From Anaerococcus marasmi (GTDB lineage: Bacteria; Bacillota; Clostridia; Tissierellales; Peptoniphilaceae): a stretch of DNA of 64,000 nucleotides. Under the pieces are notes generated by a model. That model was given only the letters and a program-made list of their open reading frames with translations. It ran no database searches and was not told the DNA's origin. The stretch's first letter is position 1. Each line of letters starts with the position of its first letter. The stretch is taken from assembly GCF_900290195.1 (NCBI RefSeq), contig NZ_OLMF01000004.1:361501-425500 (forward strand), in the 5' to 3' direction. Both the position numbers and the translations under genes were made by a program. Of this stretch, positions 28,675 through 37,734 are shown piece after piece.

Positions 28675-29293
28675 TGAATATATCTCATCATTTATTGAAG
28701 ATATAATTATAGATTATGATTTCCTTGAGCTTAGAAAGTTTGCTGAAAAAGAAAATGTCCCTATTATGAAACTAGAATCTAAAGAATTTCTTAAAAGCTT
28801 GCTTGCTATTAAAAGACCAAAGTCAATACTGGAAATAGGGACAGCTATTGGCTATTCATCTTTAGTATTTGATAAGTATTCTGATGCTAAAATTACTACA
28901 ATAGAGTTATCAGAACATATGGCTCATATCGCTCAGGAAAATTTTAATAAATATAATGTAGATATAAATTTAATAAATGATGACGCAGAAAAAGCCTTGA
29001 CTAAATTGAATCAAGGCTTTGATTTTGTTTTTATAGATGCAAATAAAGCTAATTACAAATTCTATTTTGACTATGTAGATAAAAATCTCCTTAATGATGG
29101 AGGAGTAATTGTAGCAGATAATATTTTGTTTAGAGGCGAAGTTTGTAATGATGATTTGGTTGAGAAAAGGAAGATTACAATAGTAAAAAGACTTAGGAAT
29201 TTCCTAGCATATATTACTTTAAGAGATGATTTCAAGACATCTATTATACCTATAGGAGATGGAATAAGTATTAGTATTAAGGAGGAAAAGTGA
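28658..29293 (+). CDS. trmR: tRNA 5-hydroxyuridine methyltransferase TrmR-like O-methyltransferase
   Basis: 211-residue SAM-dependent class I methyltransferase (ILEIGTAIGYSSLVF near 56-70; DFVFIDANKANY near 117). Family and context match YrrM/TrmR, which methylates ho5U34 of tRNA to mo5U34. The next gene, a U32-type protein like TrhP, makes the hydroxyl group, which supports the call. It starts inside the end of rnj. Confidence 0.86.
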   Translation: MNRINNEYISSFIEDIIIDYDFLELRKFAEKENVPIMKLESKEFLKSLLAIKRPKSILEIGTAIGYSSLVFDKYSDAKITTIELSEHMAHIAQENFNKYNVDINLINDDAEKALTKLNQGFDFVFIDANKANYKFYFDYVDKNLLNDGGVIVADNILFRGEVCNDDLVEKRKITIVKRLRNFLAYITLRDDFKTSIIPIGDGISISIKEEK

Positions 29294-30519
29294 AAGATAA
29301 AAAAGTAGAGTTATTAGCTCCCGCAGGGGATATGGAAAGATTAAAATCAGCAATTAAGTTCGGAGCAAATGCAGTCTTTCTTGCAGGAGACAGTTTTGGC
29401 TTAAGAGCTAATGCCAAAAATTTTGACAAAGAAGAGCTAAAGAAGGCTGTGGAATATGCTCATGAGAATAATGTAAGAGTCCATGTTACAATGAATATTT
29501 TGCCTCATGATGAAGATATGACAGGACTTGTTGAATATCTAGAGTATCTAGATTCTATAGAGGTAGATGCATTAATAATTTCTGATCCAGGAATTTTTGC
29601 ACTAGCAAAAGAGCACACTAATGTTGATCTTCATATTAGTACTCAAGCTTCTGTTACAAACACTGCTACCGTTAAATTTTGGCATGATATGGGTGCTAAA
29701 AGAGTTATACTAGCTAGAGAGTTATCTTTTGAAGAAATAAAAGAAATAAAGAAAAATGCTCCTAAGGACATGGAGATAGAATGTTTCGTTCATGGTGCAA
29801 TGTGTATATCATACTCAGGTAGATGCCTGCTTTCTAACTATATGACAGGAAGAGATGCTAATAGGGGAGATTGTGCTCAATCATGCAGATGGAAATACTC
29901 TATCCAAGAAGAAACAAGGCCAGGTGAGTATTACCCAATTGAAGAAGACGGCAAGGGTGGTACCTTTATAATGAACTCCAAGGACCTTTGTCTTTTAGAT
30001 GAAATTGATAAACTTATAGAAGCAGGCGTAGATAGCTTTAAAATCGAAGGAAGGATGAAAACAGCCTTTTATGTGGCAACAGTAATTAGAAGCTATAGAC
30101 AGGCTATTGATGCTTATTATGAGGGTAAGTTCAATAAGGATGTAGCTAAAAAATATTATGATGAGCTTACTAAGGCAAGTCATAGACATTTTACTAAGGG
30201 ATTTTTCTATAAAAAGCCTGACAGCAATGATCAAATATATGAAAATTCTTCCTATATAAGAAATTACGACTTCATTGGAGTAGTATTAGATTATGATAAG
30301 GAAAATAAAATTGCAACAATTGAGCAAAGAAATAGATTTTTCTTAAATGATGAGATAGAGATATTCTCAAACTCTCCTGACTTTTACGAATTTAAAATTG
30401 ACAATATGAAAAACTCTAAAGGAGAGGACATAGAAGTTGCAAATAAACCAAAAGAGAAGATTATGATTAAGATTGATCTTCCTCTTGAAAAAGGTGACAT
30501 GCTTAGAAGAAAAATTTAA
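29290..30519 (+). CDS. trhP: U32 family tRNA hydroxylation protein TrhP-like
   Basis: 409-residue peptidase-U32-family protein. The N-terminal VELLAPAGDMERLKSAI, the ECFVHGAMCISYSGRCLLS motif and the CAQSCRW cysteines are family signatures; U32 proteins of this group use prephenate to form 5-hydroxyuridine in tRNA rather than acting as proteases. Start GTG overlaps the trmR stop, with AAGGAGG upstream. Bacillus subtilis has two adjacent paralogues (YrrN, YrrO); only one is here. Confidence 0.87.
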   Translation: MKDKKVELLAPAGDMERLKSAIKFGANAVFLAGDSFGLRANAKNFDKEELKKAVEYAHENNVRVHVTMNILPHDEDMTGLVEYLEYLDSIEVDALIISDPGIFALAKEHTNVDLHISTQASVTNTATVKFWHDMGAKRVILARELSFEEIKEIKKNAPKDMEIECFVHGAMCISYSGRCLLSNYMTGRDANRGDCAQSCRWKYSIQEETRPGEYYPIEEDGKGGTFIMNSKDLCLLDEIDKLIEAGVDSFKIEGRMKTAFYVATVIRSYRQAIDAYYEGKFNKDVAKKYYDELTKASHRHFTKGFFYKKPDSNDQIYENSSYIRNYDFIGVVLDYDKENKIATIEQRNRFFLNDEIEIFSNSPDFYEFKIDNMKNSKGEDIEVANKPKEKIMIKIDLPLEKGDMLRRKI

Positions 30520-30533
30520 GATTAGTAATTTAA

Positions 30534-30560
30534 AAACCCAGGCTTTTCACCTGGGTTTAT
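30534..30560. terminator. bidirectional terminator between trhP and the 77-residue ORF
   Basis: Perfect 9-bp stem AAACCCAGG (30534-30542) and CCTGGGTTT (30550-30558), loop CTTTTCA. The T-run is better on the minus strand (complement of TAAAAA), so it probably ends both trhP and the convergent small gene. Confidence 0.75.
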
Positions 30561-30570
30561 GTAATATTTT

Positions 30571-30804
30571 CTAGTCTTCTGAAGGATTCTCAGAAAAATC
30601 AGCTCTTGTTCTACGTGATTCTGCACCAACGTTTGAGTTTTCATCAGCTTCATCGCTAATGCTTCTAAGATTTTCTTGGTCAGGGCCTAGTTTTTTGTCT
30701 AATGATTCTCCACCAGTTTCTTTGTTTTCTTCCCTAACTTTTTTGTCAAGTTCGGCATTTCCTCTGTATTGGTTTTCATTAGATACTTTTTTGTCGTTTG
30801 TCAT
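30571..30804 (-). CDS. small hydrophilic, probably disordered protein
   Basis: 77-residue protein not recognised. It has no cysteine, tryptophan or membrane segment, and is rich in Glu, Asp, Asn, Ser, Lys and Gly, so probably unfolded; the pattern recalls hydrophilins or stress-type small proteins, but this is only a resemblance. AAAGGAG precedes the ATG, and a TGTTATAAT extended -10 lies 41 bases upstream, so the gene looks real. It shares a terminator with trhP and lies downstream of pepT on the same strand with its own promoter. Confidence 0.65.
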   Translation of the reverse strand: MTNDKKVSNENQYRGNAELDKKVREENKETGGESLDKKLGPDQENLRSISDEADENSNVGAESRRTRADFSENPSED

Positions 30805-30844
30805 ATAAATCTCCTTTTATATATTCAAATTTCCTTACATTTAT

Positions 30845-30853
30845 ATTATAACA
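30845..30853 (-). promoter_or_regulatory. extended -10 promoter of the 77-residue gene
   Basis: Minus-strand TGTTATAAT (TATAAT at 30845-30850 with TG two bases upstream), placed between the pepT stop and the small gene. No clear -35, as is common for extended -10 promoters. Confidence 0.5.
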
Positions 30854-30872
30854 GATTTCTAAAAAAATTTCA

Positions 30873-32093
30873 TTAATTATCGTTTGCAATTAGCTTAATT
30901 ATTTCTATTACAGTTTCGCTAGCTTTTTTCATATGCTCTATCGGTATGATTTCATAGACTCCATGATAGTTCATACCACCGGTAAATATATTTGGAGTTG
31001 GTAGATCCATGAATGAAAGTTTGGACCCATCTGTACCCCCTCTAATTGGCTCAATGATTGGTTTTATCCCAAGATTTTCCATTGCTGTCTTGGCATAATC
31101 AACAATCTTCATGTTTTTCTCAATTATTTCACCCATATTATAGTAAGAATCTGAAATATCTATACTAATATAATCTCCGTATTTTTTATTTAAATAAGAA
31201 GCATTATCGGAAAACTCTTTTTTCATAGCTTCAAATTTATTTCTATCATGTTCCCTAATTATATATTCCATTTTGGTATTTTCTATGTCACCATTAATAC
31301 TTAATAGATGGAAAAATCCTTCGTAGCCTTCAGTATGCTCCGGTCTTCTTACATCACCTAGTAAACTATCAAATTCGCGAGCGATACTAATTGAATTTAC
31401 CATGGTGTTTTTTGCAGAACCTGGGTGGATTGATTTTCCTTTTATATTTACTAGACCACTGGCTGCATTAAAAGACTCATATTCTAATTCTCCTAGATAC
31501 CCACCGTCAACTGTATAGGCAAAGTCTGCTCCGAAAGATTCTACATCAAAAGTATCGCATCCTGTTCCAATTTCCTCATCAGGAGTAAAGGCTATCATAA
31601 CATCTCCATGCTCTATATCAGGATTATTTACAAAGTATTCAACCGCATTCATGATTGAAGCTATACCGCTCTTATCATCAGCTCCCAATAAGCTTTCTCC
31701 CCTAGTAGTGATTAGTGTTAGGCCTTTGAGTTTATCTAGAATTGGAAACTCACTAACTTTAATAGATCTATTGCTATTAAGTTTAATATCTCCGCCTTCA
31801 TATTTAATCATTTGAGGATTTTCAATCTTACCATACATCTCAGGTGATGTATCCATATGGGATAAGAAACCTACTACAGGTATTTTTTTATCAGTATTTG
31901 AGGCTAATTTAGCAAAGACAAAGCCTTCTTCATTTATACTAGCTTCTAGTCCCAATTCCTCTAGTTCTTTTTTAAGTTCTTTTGCAAGTACAAGTTGACC
32001 TGGAGTTGATGGCTTTTGAGTTTTTCCCAACTCTGGGTCACTTTTTGTATCAAAAGAAATATACTTAAGAAATCTTTTCGTTATATTATCCAT
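30873..32093 (-). CDS. pepT: peptidase T (tripeptidase)
   Basis: Cytosolic zinc aminotripeptidase of the M20 family; 406 residues, the normal length. Metal and catalytic segments: GFLSHMDTSPE near 75-85, LLGADDKSGIA near 136, FTPDEEIGTGCD near 170 and GGTDGSKLSFMDLPTPN near 352. AAGGAAGGTG precedes the ATG. The gene is divergent from dut and probably monocistronic. Confidence 0.96.
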   Translation of the reverse strand: MDNITKRFLKYISFDTKSDPELGKTQKPSTPGQLVLAKELKKELEELGLEASINEEGFVFAKLASNTDKKIPVVGFLSHMDTSPEMYGKIENPQMIKYEGGDIKLNSNRSIKVSEFPILDKLKGLTLITTRGESLLGADDKSGIASIMNAVEYFVNNPDIEHGDVMIAFTPDEEIGTGCDTFDVESFGADFAYTVDGGYLGELEYESFNAASGLVNIKGKSIHPGSAKNTMVNSISIAREFDSLLGDVRRPEHTEGYEGFFHLLSINGDIENTKMEYIIREHDRNKFEAMKKEFSDNASYLNKKYGDYISIDISDSYYNMGEIIEKNMKIVDYAKTAMENLGIKPIIEPIRGGTDGSKLSFMDLPTPNIFTGGMNYHGVYEIIPIEHMKKASETVIEIIKLIANDN

Positions 32094-32178
32094 AATTCAC
32101 CTTCCTTCTTTTTTATTATACTCTTATGATTGTAAAAATAAGGAAAATTGGTATATTAATTAAGGAAAAGGTGGGATT

Positions 32179-32613
32179 ATGAATAATAAAAAACTCAAAA
32201 TGATTGTTGAAGATAAGGTTCCAGCATATGGCACTAGCCATGCTGCTGGTATTGATTTATACTCGTACACAAAAGAAGATATTGAAGTTAAACCAGGAGA
32301 AACGGTGAAGATTCATACTGGGGTTAAAGTAGAAATTCCTGAAGGCTATTTTGGAGGAGTTTATCCAAGATCATCAACTGGAGTGAAAAAACAATTGATG
32401 CTTGCAAACACCATTGGGGTAATTGACTCCGATTATAGGGGCGAAATAATGGTGTTTTTCTATAATTATGGTAATGAGACACAAGTTATTAAAAACGGTG
32501 ATAGACTGGCTCAGTTAGTTATTCAGCCTTACTTAAAATGTGATATAGAACTTGTAGATAGCCTAGAAGATTCTGCTAGAGGAGAGGATGGATTCGGTTC
32601 TACCGGTAGATGA
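32179..32613 (+). CDS. dut: dUTP diphosphatase
   Basis: Hydrolyses dUTP to dUMP, keeping uracil out of DNA (complements ung at 13.9 kb). 144 residues, trimeric dUTPase type. Motifs visible: HAAGIDLYS, PRSSTGVKK, GVIDSDYRGE, GDRLAQLVI and the flexible C-terminal RGEDGFGSTGR. Its stop overlaps the next gene's start (ATGA). Confidence 0.96.
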   Translation: MNNKKLKMIVEDKVPAYGTSHAAGIDLYSYTKEDIEVKPGETVKIHTGVKVEIPEGYFGGVYPRSSTGVKKQLMLANTIGVIDSDYRGEIMVFFYNYGNETQVIKNGDRLAQLVIQPYLKCDIELVDSLEDSARGEDGFGSTGR

Positions 32614-33146
32614 TGAGAAGAGATGCACTTAAAAGATTTAAAAAGAATAAATATAATATTTATTTAGCTTTGATAGGATTTGTTGTCTTATTACTTATAT
32701 TTTTCTTCGTAAAAAATAAAATATCTGATTATAATTTAAAAAAACATGATAATGAAATTGTAATTATAAAAGATAGTGAGAATAATCAACATTCTTATAC
32801 TCTAAAAGAAATTAGAAAGTTAAAATCTGTTAAGAAAAAAGTTAAACTTGAAAAGGGCTTAGAGGAAGTAGAGTTAACTGGAGTAGCTTTGGAGAAGCTC
32901 TTAGGCGATTTAGGATATAAATTAGAAGAATCACCAGATCTAATAATAGAAGACTCAGATGGTAATTATACTACATATCCAATGTCTGTAGCCCTAGAAG
33001 TAGATAGGGTTCTCTTAGTATATAAGATAAATAACAAGCCAAATCAGGATTATGACGATGCTATGGGAGCTCTCTCATTAATAGATACTAATAGTGACAG
33101 TAAAGATGATTGGATTAAGGATGTAAAAGTTTTAAACATTAAATAA
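32610..33146 (+). CDS. membrane-anchored protein with molybdopterin-oxidoreductase-like (SUOX-fold) domain
   Basis: 178 residues: a basic N-terminus, one membrane helix (about 16-36), then an extracytoplasmic domain. The latter shows the order of the PF00174-type fold: LTGVALEKLLGDLG, EDSDGNYTTYPMSVAL, VLLVYKINNKP, then a short acidic loop and DWIKDVKVL. It lacks the cysteine that binds molybdenum and is shorter than enzymes of this family, so it may be a non-catalytic relative. Translationally coupled to dut; function unknown. Confidence 0.55.
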   Translation: MMRRDALKRFKKNKYNIYLALIGFVVLLLIFFFVKNKISDYNLKKHDNEIVIIKDSENNQHSYTLKEIRKLKSVKKKVKLEKGLEEVELTGVALEKLLGDLGYKLEESPDLIIEDSDGNYTTYPMSVALEVDRVLLVYKINNKPNQDYDDAMGALSLIDTNSDSKDDWIKDVKVLNIK

Positions 33147-33148
33147 TA

Positions 33149-33256
33149 AGGCTATTGCAAATTAAAATCTACTGGTAAAACCTACGTAATTCATTAAGAC
33201 TTAAACAAAGCCTTAAAGATTATAGTAAGTTAGTAGATTAATTTTGCAGTAGTCTC
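33149..33256. repeat. short inverted-repeat element (MITE-like)
   Basis: Imperfect terminal repeats, GCAAATTAAAATCTACT (33157-33173) facing AGTAGATTAATTTTGC (33232-33247). The similarity extends outward: GGCTATTG on the left and, read inward on the other strand, GACTACTG on the right. The 58-base centre has no coding capacity. This looks like a miniature or decayed insertion-sequence end pair, sitting just before mutS. No clear target duplication is seen. Confidence 0.5.
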
Positions 33257-33289
33257 ATTTTATTTATGGATTAATAAAAAGGAGTCAAA

Positions 33290-35896
33290 ATGAAAAACAA
33301 TTTTAAATATGATAAACTTACTCCTATGTTAAAACACTACGTGGACGTTAAAAATGATTTCAAAGATGCTATACTCTTATATAGGGTAGGAGATTTTTAT
33401 GAGGCTTTCTTTGATGATGCAATAATGACTAGCAAAGCTCTTTCTCTTACGCTGACTGGCAAAGAGTGTGGTCACGAAAAGAAAGCTCCTATGTGTGGTG
33501 TCCCACATCATGTGATAGATAATTATGCCTTTAAACTAGTAAAACAAGGCTATAAAGTGGCTTTGTGTGATCAAGTAGAAGACCCAAAAGAAGCTAAAGG
33601 ACTCGTCAAAAGGGCTATAACTCGTGTTATAACTCCAGGCACAATTACTGATATGGAGTCCTTAGATAATAGAAAAAATAATTATCTCCTCTCAATATTT
33701 CAAAACGATTATGGTCTATCAATTAGCTATTGTGATATTTCAACTGGGAAGCTCGTAAGCTTTGAAATAAAAGGATTAAGCTCTTCTATAGGGAAAAAAG
33801 CAATAGATCAGATAGAGAAAATTAACCCATCAGAAATTCTAATTAACTCTGATTTTAATGATCAAAGCTTAAGAAGATATTTTCAGGATGAAGAAATATT
33901 TGTAAATTATATACAAAATCCTAAAGATTATATGAATAGGGCAAGTCTTATAAGAGATCATTTGGGAGATGATAATCTTAAAAAGATTGAAAATATGAGA
34001 CTATCTATTCTTTCTCTTGCAAATCTTCTTGATTATATCTATAAATATCATAAGGATAATTTAGTCCATATTAATAACATTGAGATTATTGAAATAAATG
34101 ATTACATGGAGCTTGAAGCAAGTACAAGGAAAAACTTAGAATTAAGTAAGAATTTAAACAATAATACTAAGGAAAATTCGCTATTAAGTATAATTGACAA
34201 GGCTGATACAGTTATGGGTTCTAGGATGATTAGCGAGTATCTAGAAAGACCTCTAATAGACAAAAGGAAGATAGAGAGAAGGTTAGATATTGTAGAAGTC
34301 CTATTTAATGATAGAATTCTTGCTAGTAACATTTCAAATCTATTGTCAGATGTCTATGATCTTGAAAGACTTATAGCTAAGATATCTTATAAGAGAGCAA
34401 ATGGACGTGACTTTATATCACTGAAGAATTCTATTGCTAACATTCCTCAGCTAAAGGATATATTAAGATCTTATTCAGATACAAATATCAGTAATATAGG
34501 TGAAAACATACCAGATGTTAGTGATATATTTAATTTGATAGATAAGGCTATAGTGGAAGATCCACCTATTGCTATAAGCGAAGGTGGCATAATTAAAGAC
34601 TCATATAACGATGAACTTGATAAACTTAAAGAGTCATCCTCTAGTGCACAAAGTGCTTTGATAGAATATGAAAATAAGGAAAGAGAAAAAACTGGTATTA
34701 AAAACTATAAGATAGTTTTTAATAAAAATAATGGATATTCTATCGAGATAACTAAATCAAACTTAGACAAAGTTCCGGATTCTTATGTAAGAAAACAAAC
34801 ACTAAAAAATCAGGAGAGATATACAACCGAAAAGTTAGAAGAAATATCTAGTTTGATTTTAGGTGGTAAGGATAAGATAAACGACTTAGAATATAAAATA
34901 TTTCAAGATATTCGCGAAAAAGTTTTAAGAAATACCATCAAGCTTCAAGCTTTAGCTAAGATTCTCGCTACGGTCGATACCTTAAATACCTTTGCCAAGA
35001 TTTCTTTAGAAAACTCTTATGTCAGACCAGTAATTCGTGAAGATAATATAATAAAAATTAAAGATGGAAGACATCCTGTTATAGAAAGAAAGCTCAAAGA
35101 AAATGAATTTATCCCTAATGATACTGATATAGGAGAGGAGAATAATTTAATCCAGATTATAACAGGACCTAATATGGCAGGCAAATCCACCTATATGAGA
35201 CAAATGGCAATAATTATAATTCTTGCACAAATGGGATGCTTTGTACCAGCATCTCTAGCAGAAATCTCAATCTGTGATCAAGTTTTTACTAGGATTGGTG
35301 CAAGTGATAATATTTCAAAAGGTGAATCTACTTTTATGCTTGAGATGAATGAAGTAAGTAGTATTCTTAAAAATTCTACAGAACATTCTTTCGTTATCCT
35401 AGATGAAGTGGGTAGGGGGACTTCTTCTGATGACGGATTAAGCATAGCTATGGCGATTGTCGAATATCTTAGCAAGAGAAAAAAAGTAAAGACAGTTTTT
35501 GCTACACACTTTCATGAGCTTACTATACTTGAAAACGAGCTAGATAATGTTAAGAATCTTAAGATTGAAATATTAGAAGAGAATAATAATTTAGTTTTTT
35601 TAAGAAAGATAAGCGAAGGAAAGTCTGATAGATCATATGGAATAGAAGTAGCTAAATTAAGTGGTCTCCCTGATGAAATAATCGACAATGCCAAAATAAT
35701 TATGGATAAGCTTTCAACAGATGATTTCTATGATCTTGATAAGAAAAAGGAAATATCGACTTCTTTGGAGGAGATTTCTGATCAAAAACTAGAAGAAGTT
35801 AAGATAGAGGCATCAAATATTGATATAAATAATTTGACTCCAATGGAAGCAATTAATTCTTTAAGCAATTTATTAAATAAGATTGGTGAACTTTGA
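33290..35896 (+). CDS. mutS: DNA mismatch repair protein MutS
   Basis: Recognises mismatches and small loops; 868 residues. The mismatch-reading motif GDFYEAF is at residues 34-40. Core and clamp domains follow, then the ATPase with Walker A GPNMAGKSTYM near 625, Walker B FVILDEVGRGTSS, and a C-terminal HTH/tetramerisation tail. AAGGAG precedes the ATG. Its stop overlaps the mutL ATG (TGATG). Confidence 0.97.
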   Translation: MKNNFKYDKLTPMLKHYVDVKNDFKDAILLYRVGDFYEAFFDDAIMTSKALSLTLTGKECGHEKKAPMCGVPHHVIDNYAFKLVKQGYKVALCDQVEDPKEAKGLVKRAITRVITPGTITDMESLDNRKNNYLLSIFQNDYGLSISYCDISTGKLVSFEIKGLSSSIGKKAIDQIEKINPSEILINSDFNDQSLRRYFQDEEIFVNYIQNPKDYMNRASLIRDHLGDDNLKKIENMRLSILSLANLLDYIYKYHKDNLVHINNIEIIEINDYMELEASTRKNLELSKNLNNNTKENSLLSIIDKADTVMGSRMISEYLERPLIDKRKIERRLDIVEVLFNDRILASNISNLLSDVYDLERLIAKISYKRANGRDFISLKNSIANIPQLKDILRSYSDTNISNIGENIPDVSDIFNLIDKAIVEDPPIAISEGGIIKDSYNDELDKLKESSSSAQSALIEYENKEREKTGIKNYKIVFNKNNGYSIEITKSNLDKVPDSYVRKQTLKNQERYTTEKLEEISSLILGGKDKINDLEYKIFQDIREKVLRNTIKLQALAKILATVDTLNTFAKISLENSYVRPVIREDNIIKIKDGRHPVIERKLKENEFIPNDTDIGEENNLIQIITGPNMAGKSTYMRQMAIIIILAQMGCFVPASLAEISICDQVFTRIGASDNISKGESTFMLEMNEVSSILKNSTEHSFVILDEVGRGTSSDDGLSIAMAIVEYLSKRKKVKTVFATHFHELTILENELDNVKNLKIEILEENNNLVFLRKISEGKSDRSYGIEVAKLSGLPDEIIDNAKIIMDKLSTDDFYDLDKKKEISTSLEEISDQKLEEVKIEASNIDINNLTPMEAINSLSNLLNKIGEL

Positions 35897-37734
35897 TGAC
35901 TATACTAAAACTAGATGATAAAACAATTGAAAAAATTGCTGCTGGAGAAGTAATAGAATCACCAGTATCTATTGTAAAAGAACTAGCAGAAAATTCTATA
36001 GATGCAGGTGCTGATAGTATAACAGTTGAGATTAAAAATGGTGGCAAGACTTATATAAGAGTCACAGATAATGGATCAGGTATAAGTAATGATGAAATCG
36101 AGCTTGCTTTTAGTAAGCACGCTACATCTAAAATTCGTGACTTCAATGATTTATACGATATCTACTCCCTAGGCTTTAGGGGTGAAGCCTTGGCTAGTAT
36201 TGTAAGTGTCAGTGAAGTAACTGCAATAAGCAAAACAAAAGATGAACTAGTAGGAAGTAAAATTAATTTTAATAATGGTGAGAAAACTCTTACAAGTATT
36301 GCTACAAATGTGGGCACCAGTATTATAGTGAAAGATTTATTTAGAGATATTCCTGTCAGAAGGAGATTTCTTAAGTCAGATATTGTTGAATCTAATCATA
36401 TAAGCAAACTTATGTATGCCATAGCAATTGGATACCCTGAAATCTCATTTAAGTTTATCAAAAACGAAAATATTGAATTTTCTACAATAAAAAATGAAGA
36501 TTTGAAAATGAGAATAGCTAAACTTTTAGATGATAAGTTAGAGGAACATCTAATAAAAATTTCTGATAACAACGACATCTATCATCTAGAAGGATTTATA
36601 TCTAATAATAATTATTACAGGGGAAATAGGTCTTTGCAATATATTTATATTAACAATAGACTTGTTGAAAGTGAATTGATAAGAGATAGGATAGAGATGG
36701 CATACAGGGGAAATATACCAAATGGTAGATTTCCGGTTTTCTTTATATATATAAAGACAAATCCCAAAAATATAGATATTAATGTCCATCCAAATAAAAG
36801 AGTGATTAAGTTTTCTTATGAAGACCAATTGATTAATCTTATAGATTCAAGCATTAGTAGGTATATAAATGCTTCTAATGGAGTAAAAGAAGTAAGTATC
36901 GAAGAAAATAATAAGAATGATCTAATGGATTTTTCTGATTATTCTCAAATACTAAATAACTATAATAGTAGTAAATCTCTTGTAAGAGAAAGTTCATTTG
37001 ACAATTTGTATGAATCTGAAAATAATGATTCTAACATAGAAGAAGAATCTAAAAACTTTTTTGATAGTAATACAGACATAAGTTTTAAGGAAGAATCAAA
37101 CTACAAAGAATGTCTACTAAATAACAATAGTGGGCTAGAAGAAGAAATCGAAGAAAATAGTTTCATTGAAGATTTTGAATATCTTAACTATAAGTGTTCA
37201 ATATTTGCTAGGTATTCTATATTTGAAAGAAAAGATAAACTTTTCATACTAGATCATAGGAGAGCTAGCGAAAAGATTAATTTTAGTAGATTCTTAAATC
37301 AATTTGAAAATAAAACTATGGATGAACAAATTCTTTTAAATCCATTAATAATTAACTTGAATAAATTTGATATTGATAGGTTCATTGAAAAGAAAGATTT
37401 AATAAAGAGATTGGGATTCGATGCGGAAATAATTGGGGATAGGTCTATAATAATTAGATCAGTTCCTTTCATCTTTTCTGTACCTGAAGATGATAAGTTC
37501 TTCTATGACTTATTAGACCTTGATTACAGCAAGGATACAGACTATTTGTATAAAAAACTTAAGAAATTAAATCTCTCTTTATCTTTTAGAAAAGGAGATA
37601 AGATAAATGAAGCTGAGGCTTATGAACTTATTGGAAAGATAAAAGAACTGGAAAATCCATATGCAACTTATGACGGGAAAGCAGTTCTTATAGAGATAAA
37701 TGAAAAAGATGTGGAGAAATATTTTGAAAGATAG
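35896..37734 (+). CDS. mutL: DNA mismatch repair protein MutL
   Basis: GHKL ATPase linking MutS to strand removal; 612 residues. The N-terminal ATPase is intact (IAAGEVIESP; ELAENSIDAGAD; DNGSGI; GFRGEALASI). An acidic linker follows. In the C-terminal domain the usual DQHA-x2-E nuclease motif reads DHRRASE (from Asp453), and the usual CPHGRP reads TYDGKA (591-596); the Cys/His metal ligands are missing. A QILLNPL motif (from Gln478) fits the beta-clamp site. Start is ATG 35896, after an in-frame TTG. Confidence 0.93.
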   Translation: MTILKLDDKTIEKIAAGEVIESPVSIVKELAENSIDAGADSITVEIKNGGKTYIRVTDNGSGISNDEIELAFSKHATSKIRDFNDLYDIYSLGFRGEALASIVSVSEVTAISKTKDELVGSKINFNNGEKTLTSIATNVGTSIIVKDLFRDIPVRRRFLKSDIVESNHISKLMYAIAIGYPEISFKFIKNENIEFSTIKNEDLKMRIAKLLDDKLEEHLIKISDNNDIYHLEGFISNNNYYRGNRSLQYIYINNRLVESELIRDRIEMAYRGNIPNGRFPVFFIYIKTNPKNIDINVHPNKRVIKFSYEDQLINLIDSSISRYINASNGVKEVSIEENNKNDLMDFSDYSQILNNYNSSKSLVRESSFDNLYESENNDSNIEEESKNFFDSNTDISFKEESNYKECLLNNNSGLEEEIEENSFIEDFEYLNYKCSIFARYSIFERKDKLFILDHRRASEKINFSRFLNQFENKTMDEQILLNPLIINLNKFDIDRFIEKKDLIKRLGFDAEIIGDRSIIIRSVPFIFSVPEDDKFFYDLLDLDYSKDTDYLYKKLKKLNLSLSFRKGDKINEAEAYELIGKIKELENPYATYDGKAVLIEINEKDVEKYFER

